Assembly (NCBI GenBank): GCA_037974335.1
Contig: CM075760.1
Coordinates: 40,154,603-40,218,602, forward strand
Length of the DNA stretch: 64,000 bases
Source: Prionace glauca
Lineage: Eukaryota > Chordata > Chondrichthyes > Carcharhiniformes > Carcharhinidae
Reading direction: 5' to 3'
Numbering within the stretch: the first letter of the stretch is position 1; each line of letters begins with the position of its first letter. Below are positions 30,674 through 40,819 of the stretch, piece by piece. The position numbers and the translations under genes were made by a program. The notes beneath the pieces were generated by a model, which was not told the origin of the DNA, ran no database searches, and worked only from the letters and a program-made list of their open reading frames with translations.

Positions 30674-31352
30674 TACCAAAATTGAGAACACCATCCACCA
30701 GGTACACGGGACATACTCTTGCAACTCGGCTAACGTTGTCTACCTGATACGCTGCAGGAAAGGATGTCCCGAAGTCTGGTACATTGGGGAGACCATGCTG
30801 ACGCTACGACAACGGATGAATGAACATCGCTGAACAATCACCAGGCAAGACTATTCCCTTCCTGTTGGCGAACACTTCAGCGGTCACGGGCATTCGGACT
30901 CTGATCTTCGGGTAAGCATTCTCCAAGGCGGCCTTCACGACACACGACAGCGCAGAGTCGCTGAACAGAGACTGATAGCCAAGTTCCGCACACATGAGGA
31001 CGGCCTCAACCGAGATTTTGGGTTCATGTCGCACTATCTGTAACCCCCATGACTTGCCTGGGTTTGCAACATCTCACTAACTGTACTGTCTGGAGACAAT
31101 GCACATCTCTTTAACCTATGTTTAATGCTATCTCCACTCACATTGTCTGCACATCTAAGACTTGAATAGCAGGTTAGCTGTAAAGACTCGCATTCTAATC
31201 AGTATTCTGTAAACTGTGTGTGTCTTTATATGCCCTTCTCTGACCAGAACTTTCCACACACCTGACGAAGGAATAGCGTTTCAGAAAGCTTGTGTGTTTA
31301 CTAGTACATAAACTGGTTGGACTTCAGCCTGGTGTTGTGAGAATTCTTACTG
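30674..31352 (+). mobile_element. Penelope-like element fragment with GIY-YIG endonuclease
   Basis: A frame near 30735-31040 gives VYLIRCRKGCPEVWYIGET, LRQRMNEHR, a PVGEHFSGHGHSDLRVSILQ segment and LIAKFRTHEDGLNRDFGF. The order (VYLI...YIGET...LR.R...H, then HF.GH and E..I..) is that of the GIY-YIG endonuclease at the C-terminus of Penelope-like elements (Neptune-type in vertebrates). The RT part is absent and the ORF is broken, by about one change. The 3' UTR ends in GACGAAGGAATAGCGTTTC, ACTGGTTGGACTTCAGCC and TGGTGTTGTGAGAATTC. It runs directly into FR2 of a V relic. Confidence 0.78.
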
Positions 31353-31544
31353 CACTGGTACCGTCAGCAGGCCTGGAAAGCTCCAGTGTACATGGTTCTT
31401 CTTATTGGAGGGAATGTGCAAAGGGGCAGTGACCTCAAAGATAAGTTTTTTTTCTAAATTTGATAAAAATAACAAGACTACCAAGCTAACGGTCAGTTAC
31501 ACCGTGACCTCCGATAGCGTCATGTATTCCTGTGCTATGAAACC
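31353..31544 (+). pseudogene. TCR V relic cut by a Penelope-like insertion
   Basis: FR2 begins at once after the Penelope 3' end: HWYRQQAWKAPVYMVLLIGG, then (frame shifted at a T-run near 31446) KFDKNNKTTKLTVSYTVTSD and SVMYSCAMKP with the second cysteine. Leader, FR1 and the first cysteine are missing upstream of the insert. It is related to the relics at 7955 and 27741 by FR3 and by the 3' flank (CAGCAGGGCGCGCTCAC). Confidence 0.75.
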
Positions 31545-31584
31545 CATACTGCTACAGAGATATAACGCGTGCCGTACAAAAACC
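31545..31584 (+). other. Decayed RSS of the V relic
   Basis: CATACTG (31545-31551), in which the essential CAC is broken, a 24-nt spacer, and an intact nonamer ACAAAAACC (31576-31584). Confidence 0.68.
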
Positions 31585-32750
31585 CCACATTGGCAGTTCC
31601 AGTTAGCTGCCAGCAGGGCGCGCTCACGCGCCCCTAATTCAGATTCCACAGTGAGAGTGCCAGAGATTCATCAAATTACAACAAAACACAACACTCAGAA
31701 ACAACAACTGATGTGGTACAGTTTCACAGTTACATTAGTTGATGATTTTAACTTACATTTGCAATGGATACAACATTGACAAGTCGATTTGAGATTCCGT
31801 AACTCCCTTGTTTTGATTTTCAATGTGTTTCTCTGCCCATTTGTTCCTAACTGTTCTTGCCTTTCCTGGTTTATGGAAATTGTGCGCATTTCCCTTTCCC
31901 AGTCTTTAACGTAAACATTTAAAGCTTTTTATGTTACCTTGTACATTAATTCAGAACCTCTCTAATACAGCTGCTCAGCTTCCCATCCGCATCACTGTTA
32001 AAGATTTTGCAAAGTATTGAAACATTTATGAACACTGACACTCCTGGTCCGAGTCTACTGGTCCGCAATATGGAATGAACATTTGGCTACCACTGTTACA
32101 GACAGGCAAAGTTATAGAATTCCAATGTGACATTATTATTGAGTTCAATTCTCTCCAGACCAGGTCTACCTGTGACTACACTATCTATGGTAGCCCCGCC
32201 CACAGGTTTCCTGTGCTCTTCTCACCCTGACCCGTCTCACCTGCGTTGTTTTATTAGAGCATTTATCGGAGATATCGATCTTTTCTGCTTTCCCCTGCTT
32301 GGCACTCTTTTGATCAGCAGTCCAATGGGGTGGCAAGCTATATTCCCACTCTGAAGCAGGATTTCACACACTGCAAAGTTAGAAATTGAGGGAGCATCGT
32401 GTGGAAATATCTTAGGCCATTCATTATTCTATCACTTCTAAAGAAGTCGATGTCTCAACTTAGAAAAAAAATCCTTCCCCACCATAACTGCTTTCCCAAA
32501 CAGGATTCAAAACAAACTCCTTGTTATGTTGTTGTGAGGATGGATATTGTCATTCTCCATGTCAGAACAAAGCCATCAACGCTCAGGGGACCAGTCGGTT
32601 CCTGAAATGACAGTTGAAGGGGAAAGTAATCCCCTGTCACCGGATGACCAAATTCACTTTATTCCTTTCATCTCTCGGCCAATTGTATGAATTGTAAATG
32701 AAGGAGCTATGAGATCATTGGTTGCATTGAAGTACATAGAAACTTGAAGC
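31585..32750. other. Intergenic stretch without recognised gene
   Basis: The start is the V relic's 3' flank. The rest has no recognised gene or repeat family. Confidence 0.35.
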
Positions 32751-32756
32751 TGATTA

Positions 32757-32794
32757 GACGTCACCTGATGACATTTTCAGCAGTAAACCAATCA
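32757..32794 (+). promoter_or_regulatory. Putative V promoter: CRE-like site plus CCAAT box
   Basis: GACGTCA (32757-32763) and CCAATCA (32788-32794), about 100-135 bp upstream of the leader ATG at 32893. Confidence 0.55.
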
Positions 32795-32892
32795 ACAGGG
32801 GCCCGGATATGACTCGATCTTTTCCACTCTTGACTAAAAAAACTTCAGATTCAACCCGTTCTGGTCAAATTCGCCGCGAGCTCTCTACAAAC

Positions 32893-33801
32893 ATGTCTCA
32901 TTTTACTCTGCATTTATTCCTCACAGCGGCAGCGCTTTTAACCGGTAGGTTCACAAATGGATCCACGCTGTGCTATACATCTTTGCCATGCATTATATTC
33001 TATCCTGCGCTTCGCTCAGTGCGAGGGGCAGGGGTGAGTGGTCAGGGAATAGATTGATCTCAACATTGAAAAATTATCAGGATCTCGCTGGTCTCAGTAC
33101 TGAACACTGTTGGGATTAGACACAATTCCCCCATGGAATGAGAGAGAATGAGTTGGTCTCAGGTTGAAGCTCATCTGATACCAGTGAATAACTTTGGCAA
33201 ATACCACACTTCAAACAGACAGACCGTGAGCTGTTTCCAGTTACAAGAATTGAAGGCGAGGAACTGATCTCGTTAGAAAGAGCAGAATATTTGTGATAGA
33301 AGCTTTATTTAATTGCCACAACCACCTCCTCTTCCCATCCGCTGAACTGTGAAATATATTTTTTTTGTGCTTTGCGATTTCTTTTTGAGATTATTGCTCA
33401 AGAATACGGCATATTCTAGTGGGGGGTGCGGGTAGGTGGGGGAGACAGAGTAAAGTCGCATTATTTAGTTTAATATTTCTTTGCTTCCTCACAGGACATT
33501 GTGGAGGAGATTCTGTTTCACAGACACCGGCTGCAGTCACCGTCACTGAAGGAGATGTTGTTCAGTTACTCTGTAATTACACAGTTACAAGTGGTAGCAT
33601 TGCTTATTTATTCTGGTACCGTCAGTATTCCAGCGGGTCCATGGAGTTTCTGCTGGAAAGGAATAGATACAGCGACAAAACAGAGACATCCCCAGGGGAC
33701 CGTTTTACAGCGGAGCTCAATGAAACAACCCGCACTGTCCCGCTGAAAGTGTCTAAAACAGAGCTGACAGACTCCGGGGTGTATTACTGCGCACTGAGAC
33801 C
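32893..33801 (+). CDS. TCR V gene, intact (GGDSVSQ family)
   Basis: Exon 1 (32893-32944, 52 nt) encodes MSHFTLHLFLTAAALLT and splices in phase 1 at GTAGGT. The intron (550 bp) ends in CTTCCTCACAG. Exon 2 (33495-33801, 307 nt) encodes GHCGGDSVSQTPAAVTVTEG, LLCNYTVTSGSIAYLFWYRQ with the first cysteine and tryptophan, YSSGSMEFLLERN, DRFTAELNETTRTVPLKVS and TDSGVYYCALRP with the second cysteine. The clean frame and complete RSS suggest a usable gene. The extra cysteine in GHCGG near the N-terminus is unusual. The relic at 1318-1520 and the orphan intron at 3754-4197 are fragments of close paralogues. Confidence 0.9.
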
Positions 33802-33840
33802 CACAGAGACTCAGAGCTGTGCTGAACCTGTACAAAAACT
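33802..33840 (+). other. 23-RSS of the V gene at 32893-33801
   Basis: Heptamer CACAGAG (33802-33808), 23-nt spacer, nonamer ACAAAAACT (33832-33840). Heptamer position 6 is A instead of T, shared with the relic at 1482. Confidence 0.87.
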
Positions 33841-35460
33841 CTCAGAGCCTCACGCAACATAACGGAGCGTGAGACAAACATTGGATCAGAGTGAGTCTGA
33901 AATGGAACCTGAAATCGTAGCGATTTCTCAATCTTCACTGAGAATATTTTTATGAATAACAAATATATTGCAAAATTAAAACATCGAGACACTTAAAAGA
34001 ATGAGCTTGAGAATATTTTTGTAAATTTTAATGTCCCGAAGTGTTTTATGTAATAAACACAGCAGCTATTTTTGGACTCACAATGATATTATTTCATTCA
34101 GTAATATTGTAGTGCTCTGTCTGTGTCAGTCATTGTGATTGGTGAACACATTCCGAACAGGATGTTTCTCTTGCTCTTTTTGGAAACAGTGACCATGTGA
34201 CACCTCCACCTGAGAGGGAAGACGGTACCCCAGATTTAACAGGTCATCGAGAGGCTGAGAGGTCTGACGGTGCAGCATTTCTAAACACTGCGCTGTCTCC
34301 TCGGTAAGTTCCCGGAGTGTTGTTCCGGATAGACTGCCGGTTTCTCCTGGAGGGGAAAGAATCTCTGAAGGGACTGGAGACAGAATCCAGGAAGTCCCAG
34401 TGCGTGGTGACCACTCATTAACCTATTCTGGAAAAAAAAACTGAAATAACGAAAATGAAATTAAAAATAAACATTATCGGTTCCCCTGGAAACAGAAAGA
34501 CAATGAACGCAACCTGTACAAACAGGTATCCCTCGAAAAACGAGATCGAACTTTTACTGATGTAGCGCCTTTCACAGACTCCAGAGGTCAAATGGGACTT
34601 GCGAACCTAAGGAATTTCATTTTCAGTGTAGTTGTTGTGGTTACAAACTTCATCACTGCAGGAGGCAGTGGAAATGTTTAATTCTCAATCAGAAATTCTC
34701 GTCACTCTGACCCTGGAGCAAAGGGATTGGGGAATTTAAGTATGTGCCGGTTACATTGAACTTGTCACAAATTTGAACCAAATAATAGACACCTTTCCCT
34801 CTCTCTCTTTCCTCCCATCCTCACTCTTTCTCTTTCTGCTACATTGAGAAGCCATATTGACGATCCATGTTGCCCTAAACGTCGTACTCAGACTACCGAG
34901 TGATATTAGAATACAATGCTCTATAGAGATCACTCTCTAATTTCCTGTCCGCACCACCCGCCCCCCCCCCCCTTCATTCCTCCAGGCATCATGCCCTGAC
35001 GTGGCGCTAGGTGACTACAGACTTCCATTACATTGCTCCATGATTCTGCCTGACAAATTACTGCAGTGGCTTTCATTACCTCCTGCAGTATGTGTGAGCA
35101 GGAAACTCTCCTGTTCTCACGACCTGCCATTAAGCATACTGAAAGAATTCAGGCCCTGATATTCAACATTTGGTGGCGAGGTGAAGAACACACCTCAGTA
35201 GCCAAAAGGCTGCAAAGCGGTTTCAAACCCAAAACTTCTTGTCCAGAAGATCTTCTGTGCTGGGTCTTCCGTAATTCACTTACAAGCACTTGCTCTAAAT
35301 ACACTGCGGTTTGTGGTGTGAAGACGCACAGATATTTCCTGTAACTCCAGCTGTCACCTGTTACAGGGGGAACTGACGGTTCTACAAGGTTTAACGAAAG
35401 CGGACGTCATCAGTGAAGCAATGATCCTCTATGTTGTTCTCGAATATTGTTACATGATAT
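33841..35460 (+). repeat. Segmental duplication copy B (V 3' flank)
   Basis: The partner of 1540-2600. It is split by a block (34116-34975) that is absent in copy A. It shows the empty site of the copy-A SINE near 35335 (CACAGATATTTCCTGTAACT). Confidence 0.72.
34116..34975. other. Block present only in duplication copy B
   Basis: About 860 bp without recognised gene or repeat motif. It contains an A-run near 34432 and a C-run at 34962-34971. It is either an insertion here or a deletion in copy A. Confidence 0.4.
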
Positions 35461-35599
35461 CGCTGGGTTTATATTGCAGCAGTTTATTATGGGTTTTATT
35501 ACATCAATGTTACTTTTCTATATCTGATACCTTTATTATTGTTTTTAGTTTTCTCCATTTGTTGCTTGATATTGATACAATACCATTTGTGAGCCAAAC

Positions 35600-35682
35600 T
35601 CCCACTCACCTGGTGAGGGGGCAGTGCTCCAAAAGCTCGTGCACTAAACCTGTTGGACTTTAGCCTGGTGTTGTGAGACTTC
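35600..35682 (+). mobile_element. Penelope-like 3' end fragment
   Basis: CAGTGCTCCAAAAGCTCGTG, then CTGTTGGACTTTAGCCTGG and TGTTGTGAGACTTCTCAC. It belongs to the same family as 28490-28622. Confidence 0.6.
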
Positions 35683-35683
35683 T

Positions 35684-35957
35684 CACAGATTTAAGGTGCG
35701 GGAAGGGAAGTACAGAGGTGATGTTAGGGGTAAGTTTTTCACTCAGAGGGTGGTGAGTGAATGGAATCCGCTGCCGTCGTCGGTGGTGGAGGCGAACTCG
35801 CTGGGGTCTTTTAAAAGACTTCTGGATGAATATATGGGGTTTAATGGGATTGGGGGTTATAGATAAGTCTATAGATTGGTGGGGTTGATGTGATCGGCGC
35901 AACTCGAGGGCCGAAGGGCCTGTTTGTGCTGTAATGTTCTATGTTCTATGTTCTATT
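35684..35957 (+). mobile_element. CR1-like LINE 3' tail (TTCTATG subfamily)
   Basis: AGATTTAAGGTGCGGGAAGG through TTTTTCACTCAGAGGGTGGT, GAATGGAATCCGCTGCCGTC and three TTCTATG units. It is nearly identical to the end of the element at 25540-26203. Confidence 0.88.
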
Positions 35958-35976
35958 TGTCTCAGTTTTCTGATGA

Positions 35977-36055
35977 ACAAAGAAAAAAGAACAAAGAACA
36001 ATCCAGCACGGGAAACAGGCCCTTCGGCCCAACGAGCCCGCGCCGCCACATCACC
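35977..36055 (-). mobile_element. CR1-like LINE 3' tail, minus strand (TTCTTTG subfamily)
   Basis: GAACAAAGAACAATCCAGCA, then GGCCCTTCGGCCCAACGAGC on the plus strand. The same tail occurs in plus orientation at 41030-41150. Confidence 0.7.
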
Positions 36056-36262
36056 CTGCACCTATTCTATTTGAGTCAAGGAGTAATTTGTATATTTCCA
36101 ATGTGGGTTTTTCTGCAAGTTCTATTGTTAGAAGCAATAAACTATATTGTTTTAATTCCATCATATAACTCACAAGAAGAACATTTTCTATCGATATGGC
36201 TTGAAACATACTCTGTTCTAAAGGCCACGGGATGGTTGGCTCCATAGTCCCCATGTCTAGTG
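36056..36262. other. Unassigned spacer
   Basis: Nothing recognised. Confidence 0.3.
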
Positions 36263-36301
36263 AGTTATTGTACAGGCTTTGCATCTCTCTGTTTCACTGT
36301 G
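36263..36301 (-). other. 23-RSS of a V relic, still near consensus
   Basis: On the minus strand: heptamer CACAGTG (36301-36295), 23-nt spacer, nonamer ACAATAACT (36271-36263). Confidence 0.8.
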
Positions 36302-36581
36302 TCTCACTGCACTGTATTCACCGCAGCATCACACAGTTCGATCGTGTTAACAGTGAGACCAGTGGATCCTTTCTCACTGTCTACAGATACTTTAAATCTT
36401 CCCTCAGTTGTTCCATCTCTGAATATGGAAACGAGATATTCTGGAGCTTGATCAGAGAATTGCCGGTACCAAAATACAAACTCATTCCCAGTAACAGTAA
36501 TATTGTGATGAAGAGAGATGGTCTGTCCTTGATTTACCCGATACATCGATATCTGAAATGTCTTCGAGTGACAATATACAG
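36302..36581 (-). pseudogene. TCR V relic, minus strand, good RSS
   Basis: A V exon after TTTTCACAG (36582-36590) reads QISMYRVNQGQTISLHHNIT, in which the first cysteine is replaced by histidine. It continues with EFVFWYRQFSDQAPEYLVSI, RFKVSVDSEKGSTGLTVNT and CDAAV, then shifts frame so that the YYC motif is lost (a YSAV remnant lies in the next frame). No convincing leader exon is found upstream. Together with the relic at 37041 it forms a distinct, diverged V group. Confidence 0.75.
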
Positions 36582-36770
36582 CTGTGAAAACAAGAACAAA
36601 ATTAATATAAAGATACATACTGGGATAATTAAATAAAGTTCTTACGCATCCTGGCAAAAGAAAGTTAACTATAAGTCTATCCACCTATCTGTCTGCATCT
36701 GACTCTGAACATCTCTACCTCTTATCAATCTATTTACCTATCTTTTTCTAGAATATTTATTTAGATAATT

Positions 36771-36794
36771 GACAGACAGATTTTTCTGTCTGTC
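36771..36794. repeat. Perfect 9-bp inverted repeat
   Basis: GACAGACAG, a 6-nt ATTTTT loop, and CTGTCTGTC. It lies in a tract of GACA/TCTG repeats and is probably microsatellite-derived. Confidence 0.6.
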
Positions 36795-37001
36795 TCTTTA
36801 ATTTGCTTTTGGAACAACGAAACAGTTTTTAAAAAAAAGACTTCATATGCTTCGATAATCTGCATCTTTAATGACAACTTTAGGATGTTAGAACGCTATC
36901 TAGATAGAGCATTAAATGTGGGAAAGTAACATTCAAGAACATCAACGGCATTTCTGATTTGCAGAAAACTTAAAAGTGCAGCGGGGACACAGCAGTGAAC
37001 A

Positions 37002-37040
37002 GGATGTTGTACAGGGGGATCCGCTCTTTGTCTCACTGTG
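37002..37040 (-). other. 23-RSS of the minus-strand V relic at 37041-37456
   Basis: On the minus strand: heptamer CACAGTG (37040-37034), 23-nt spacer, weak nonamer ACAACATCC (37010-37002). Confidence 0.72.
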
Positions 37041-37456
37041 TCTGCTTCGCACAGAGATACATTCCGGAGAACAGAACCGTCGTCTCATCTATAGACATGG
37101 TGTAGGAATTCTTTACTCGGTCAAAGGACAGTGTGTAACTTCCTTTGGTCGAATTCCCCTGGTAAATGCCGGAGGTCCTCTCAGTGTTTGTCTGTACCAG
37201 GCTATTGCATCGCCTGCAGCAACAGAGAGCTGACACCTGAGTTCAACCCGCTCCCCTTCCCGAGACACGACCTCCTCAGGATGGGAGCTCTGATCCTCAC
37301 ACTAAACGGCTGTGAACAGAAGAAAATCACTCATAAACTATACGTTACGAAGAGATTGTTAAAAATAATCAGTCTGAGTAAATCAATAAACTCACACAAT
37401 ATCAGCAGCATCAGAGCTCCAACTGGAAGTAGCTCTTTGCGGGAATTTCTCTTCAT
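37041..37456 (-). pseudogene. TCR V relic with leader, minus strand (distinct V group)
   Basis: Exon 1 (37456-37396, 61 nt) encodes MKRNSRKELLPVGALMLLIL and has a GTGAGT donor in phase 1; it is longer than the 46-nt leaders of the other genes. The V exon (37309-37041) starts after CTGTTCACAG. An in-frame TAG lies three codons in (SV*CEDQ). Then come EEVVSREGERVELRCQLSV with the first cysteine and AIAWYRQT. A frameshift in FR2/CDR2 leads to YTLSFDRVKNSYTMSIDETT and VLFSGMYLCAKQTQ with the second cysteine. It has two lesions. The ending CAKQTQ and the REGERVELRC wording differ from the rest of the cluster. Confidence 0.75.
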
Positions 37457-38308
37457 GATTGATGAAGATACACAAGAGCATCAATCAGGATCTACTCTCG
37501 AAACTGGGACTTGCTGCCGAGGCCCAGACTCTGAATGTTGGGGAGGGAGAGGAGGGACGAGAGCTTTACATTCCCCCATTCAATGTGAGACCGAAGGGCC
37601 ACACTGTCACCGATTGGATAATTATGGGATATCGGTATCTGACGTTTCTCACGGTGCCACTCAGCAATTGGCTGTTTCTCAACCCAGAAACCACTTGAAC
37701 CGTCACTGCTTCCGAGCATCTCCTTCCTCCCTGTAGCAACAAAGTTTTTTTTTGCAAGACTTGTGCTCTAGCGCCTTTTTTACTGAAAAGAGCCGTTCAT
37801 AATCTTGGATTCTTGGAATGGTAAATTGTTATAGCACAACAGAGACTATTCGGCCCATTGCTCACGTACTGTCTGTGTTGATGGGTTCTTCACTGATTCT
37901 TTATCAGCACATGCATTCAATGCATTCAATGTATCTCATAATCTTAACAGTTCTACTTATTGGTATAATATTTATCCACTTGCCTCTGAAAATTACTTAT
38001 AGATTCTGTCCACATTACAGTTTGCCACGAACCATCGCGTCCTCTAACAGTCGACTGCTCAAAACGCAAAGGTCTGCTAACTGTCCCCTCCATTTCATAA
38101 GATTACGAGAAATGTCGCCATCCAGTTACGCATTGAGAGACCAGCCGATTGTCTCTGCTTCTTTTCAACCTTTTCCAACCCTGCCTTGATTGGGTACTAG
38201 TCTGCCAACCACTTCTGAACAGAATTGTTGCTCCACTGAAAATGTCCCCAGTTGCTCAAGTCTCCACTGATCACTATGCTGTGTCATCCCCGCATTATCT
38301 GGTAAGAC
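37457..38308. other. End of V region, unassigned
   Basis: Frames of up to 123 codons have no family signature. 37830-38230 may hold an old repeat (TATTCGGCCCATTGC) but cannot be assigned. Confidence 0.35.
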
Positions 38309-39966
38309 TGGAGGGTCTTAATGACATTACTGTTACTAGAGAGGCGGTGCTCGACAGGCTGGAGGGGCTGATTGCGGACAAGTCCCCAGGACCGGATGGA
38401 ATGCATCCGAGGGTTCTGAAAGAAATGGCGGAGGTGATAGTGGATGCCTTGGTGGTTATTTTCCAGACGTCGCTGGATTCCGGGGAAGTGCCGGAAGATT
38501 GGAAAACGGTTAATGTTACGCCGTTGTTTAAGAAGGGTGCCAGCAAAAGACGGGGAATTATAGGCCGGTTAGTTTAACGTCTGTGGTAGGTAAAATGTTA
38601 GAATCCGTCATTCAGGAGGAAATTGCGAGGCATCTTGAAGGGAATTGCTTGATAGAACAGACGCAGCACGGTTTCATTAAAAGGAAGTCGTGTCTGACAA
38701 ATTTACTGGAGTTCTATGAGGATGTGTCTAAGGCAGTGGATAGAGGAGAGCCGGTGGATGCGGTCTTTCTGGATTTTCAGAAGGCGTTTGACAAAGTATC
38801 TCACAAGAGGTTATTGCAGAAGGTCGAGGGATATGGAGTTGGGGGTAGGGTGTTAGCGTGGATAGAGGATTGGTTGTCAAATAGGAGGCAGAGAGTGGGG
38901 GTCAACGGGTGCTATTCGGATTGGCGGATGGTGACTAGTGGAGTGCCCCAGGGGTCGGTGCTGGGGCCTCAGCTTCTTACCATTTATATAGATGATCTGG
39001 AGGAGGGAACCAAGTGTAGGGTGTCGAAATTTGCTGATAACACCAAGATTGAGGGAACGGCAAATTGTGCGGAGGGTGTGGAGAGTCTGCAGAAGGATCT
39101 AGATAGGCTGGGCGAATGGGCAAGGAAATGGCCAATGGAATTTAATGTTGGCAAGTGTGAGGTGGTCCACTTTGGTAGGAATAATGGTAGGAAGGATTAT
39201 TACTTACGTGGCGAAAAACTGCAGCAGGCGACGGTGCAGAGGGACCTCGGGGTCCTTGTGCATGAGTCGCAAAAACCCAGCTTGCAGGTGCAGCAGGTGG
39301 TCAGGAAGGCGAATGGGATGCTGGCCTTCATAGCGAGGGGGATTGAATTTAAAAGTAGGGAGGTCTTGCTGCAGCTGTATAGGGCATTGGTGAGGCCGCA
39401 GCTGGAGTACTGTGTGCAGTTTTGGGCGCCGCACCTGCGCAAAGATATTTTGGCCTTGGAGAGAGTGCAGAGGAGGTTTACTAGGCTGATACCGGAGTTG
39501 AGGGGGTTGAGCTATGAGCAGAGGCTGAATGAACTAGGCTTGTACTCGTTAGAGTTTAGAAGAATGAGGGGAGATCTCACTGAGACGTATAAGATGATGA
39601 ATGGGATGGATAGGATAGAGGTGGAGAGACTCTTCCAGCTCAGAAAGGATGGTAGGATCAGGGGGCATAGCCTCAAGATAAAGAGGTTGCGGTTTAGAAC
39701 GGAGTGGAGGAGGAACTTCTTCACTCAAAGCGTGGTGAATCTCTGGAATTCTCTACCCGTTGAAGTGGTGGAGGCTGCGTCGCTAAATGTTTTTAAGACG
39801 CGGGTTGATGGGTTTTTGATAAGAGAGGGGACTAAGGGTTGTGGGGAGAGGGCCCGAAAGTGGAACTGAGCCACGACAGATCAGCCATGATCTTATTGAA
39901 TGGCGGGGCAGGCTCGAGGGGCTAGATGGCCTACTCCTGCTCCTATTTCTTATGTTCTTATGTTCT
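38309..39966 (+). mobile_element. CR1-like LINE, 5'-truncated (TTCTTATG subfamily)
   Basis: Starts at TGGAGGGTCTTAATGACATT, almost the same ORF2 position as the copy at 21220. It encodes [56 protein letters not shown] and FADNTKIEG (motif C with DD changed to DN). A frameshift near 38545 (a lost base in CAAAAGGCGGGG) splits the frame. The C-terminal part ends at 39869. The 3' tail ends in TTCTTATGTTCTTATG. Confidence 0.92.
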
Positions 39967-40600
39967 ATAAAGAGTATAGAAACGCAGCGGAACCTGGGGA
40001 TGCAAGTGCACAAGTCTTTGAAGGTGGCAGTACAGTGGAGAAGGTTGTAAAGAAAGATTATGGTGTGTTATCCTTTATAGGAAGGGGTATAGAGTATAAG
40101 AACTGGAGTCTAATGTTGCAGCTGTATAGAACGTTGGTAAGGTCGCATTTGGAGTACTGCGTCGAGTCCTGGTCGCCTTACTACCGGAAAGACGTGGAGA
40201 CCCAGGAGAGAGTGCAGAGGAGGTTTACGAGGATGCTGCCTGGTATGGAAGGACTGGGGTATGAGGAAAGATTGAGCAAATTGGAGTTGTTTTCCCTTGA
40301 AAGACGGCGACTGAGGGGGGATCTAACAGAGGTATATAATATTATGAAGGGGATAGATAGAGTAAACAATGGTAAGCTTTTTCCTATGTTGGAAACGCAC
40401 GTTACGAGGGGCCACGGGCTTAGGGTGAGGGGGAGAGGTATAACACGGATGTTAGAGGGAGGTTTTTCACTCAGAGGGTAGTCGGGGTGTGGAATGCTCT
40501 GCCAAGTAAGGTGGTGGAGGCAGGCACGCTAGGGTTGTTTAAGAGTTACTTGGACAGGCACATGAGCGGGTTGGAGATGGAGGGATATAGGAGATTGTTT
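39967..40600 (+). mobile_element. CR1-like LINE fragment of another subfamily
   Basis: It joins directly to the 3' end of the previous element. It encodes QRNLGMQVHKSLKVAVQ, VVKKDYGVLSFIGRGIEYKN, LYRTLVRSHLEYCVESWSPY and FSLERRRLRGDLTEVYNIM. A frameshift near 40440 precedes FFTQ-like sequence. It lacks a recognisable 3' terminal repeat. Confidence 0.85.
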
Positions 40601-40819
40601 CAAACAAGGTTCAGGAGCCTTGGGATGTCCCTGGCAATGTATAAAGATGTGGATGACATTGGTGTTTTTCTCTTTTAATTCACAGGTGCTTCCGTCTGCC
40701 TTGTTGTCCAACCAGGGGCATAGATGCGATGGTTCGTACGAAGGCTGCTCTTGGTTGTTTCGAGAATAGCGTGGTACTTCATGCCGTTAGTGAACGCTTA
40801 AACTGGACCAGATGCTGGG

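Noticed and set aside
30655-30675. Splice-acceptor-like TTCTTTCATTTTCAG before the Penelope-like fragment
   Set aside because: No V exon or other coding exon follows; a chance pyrimidine tract is as likely.
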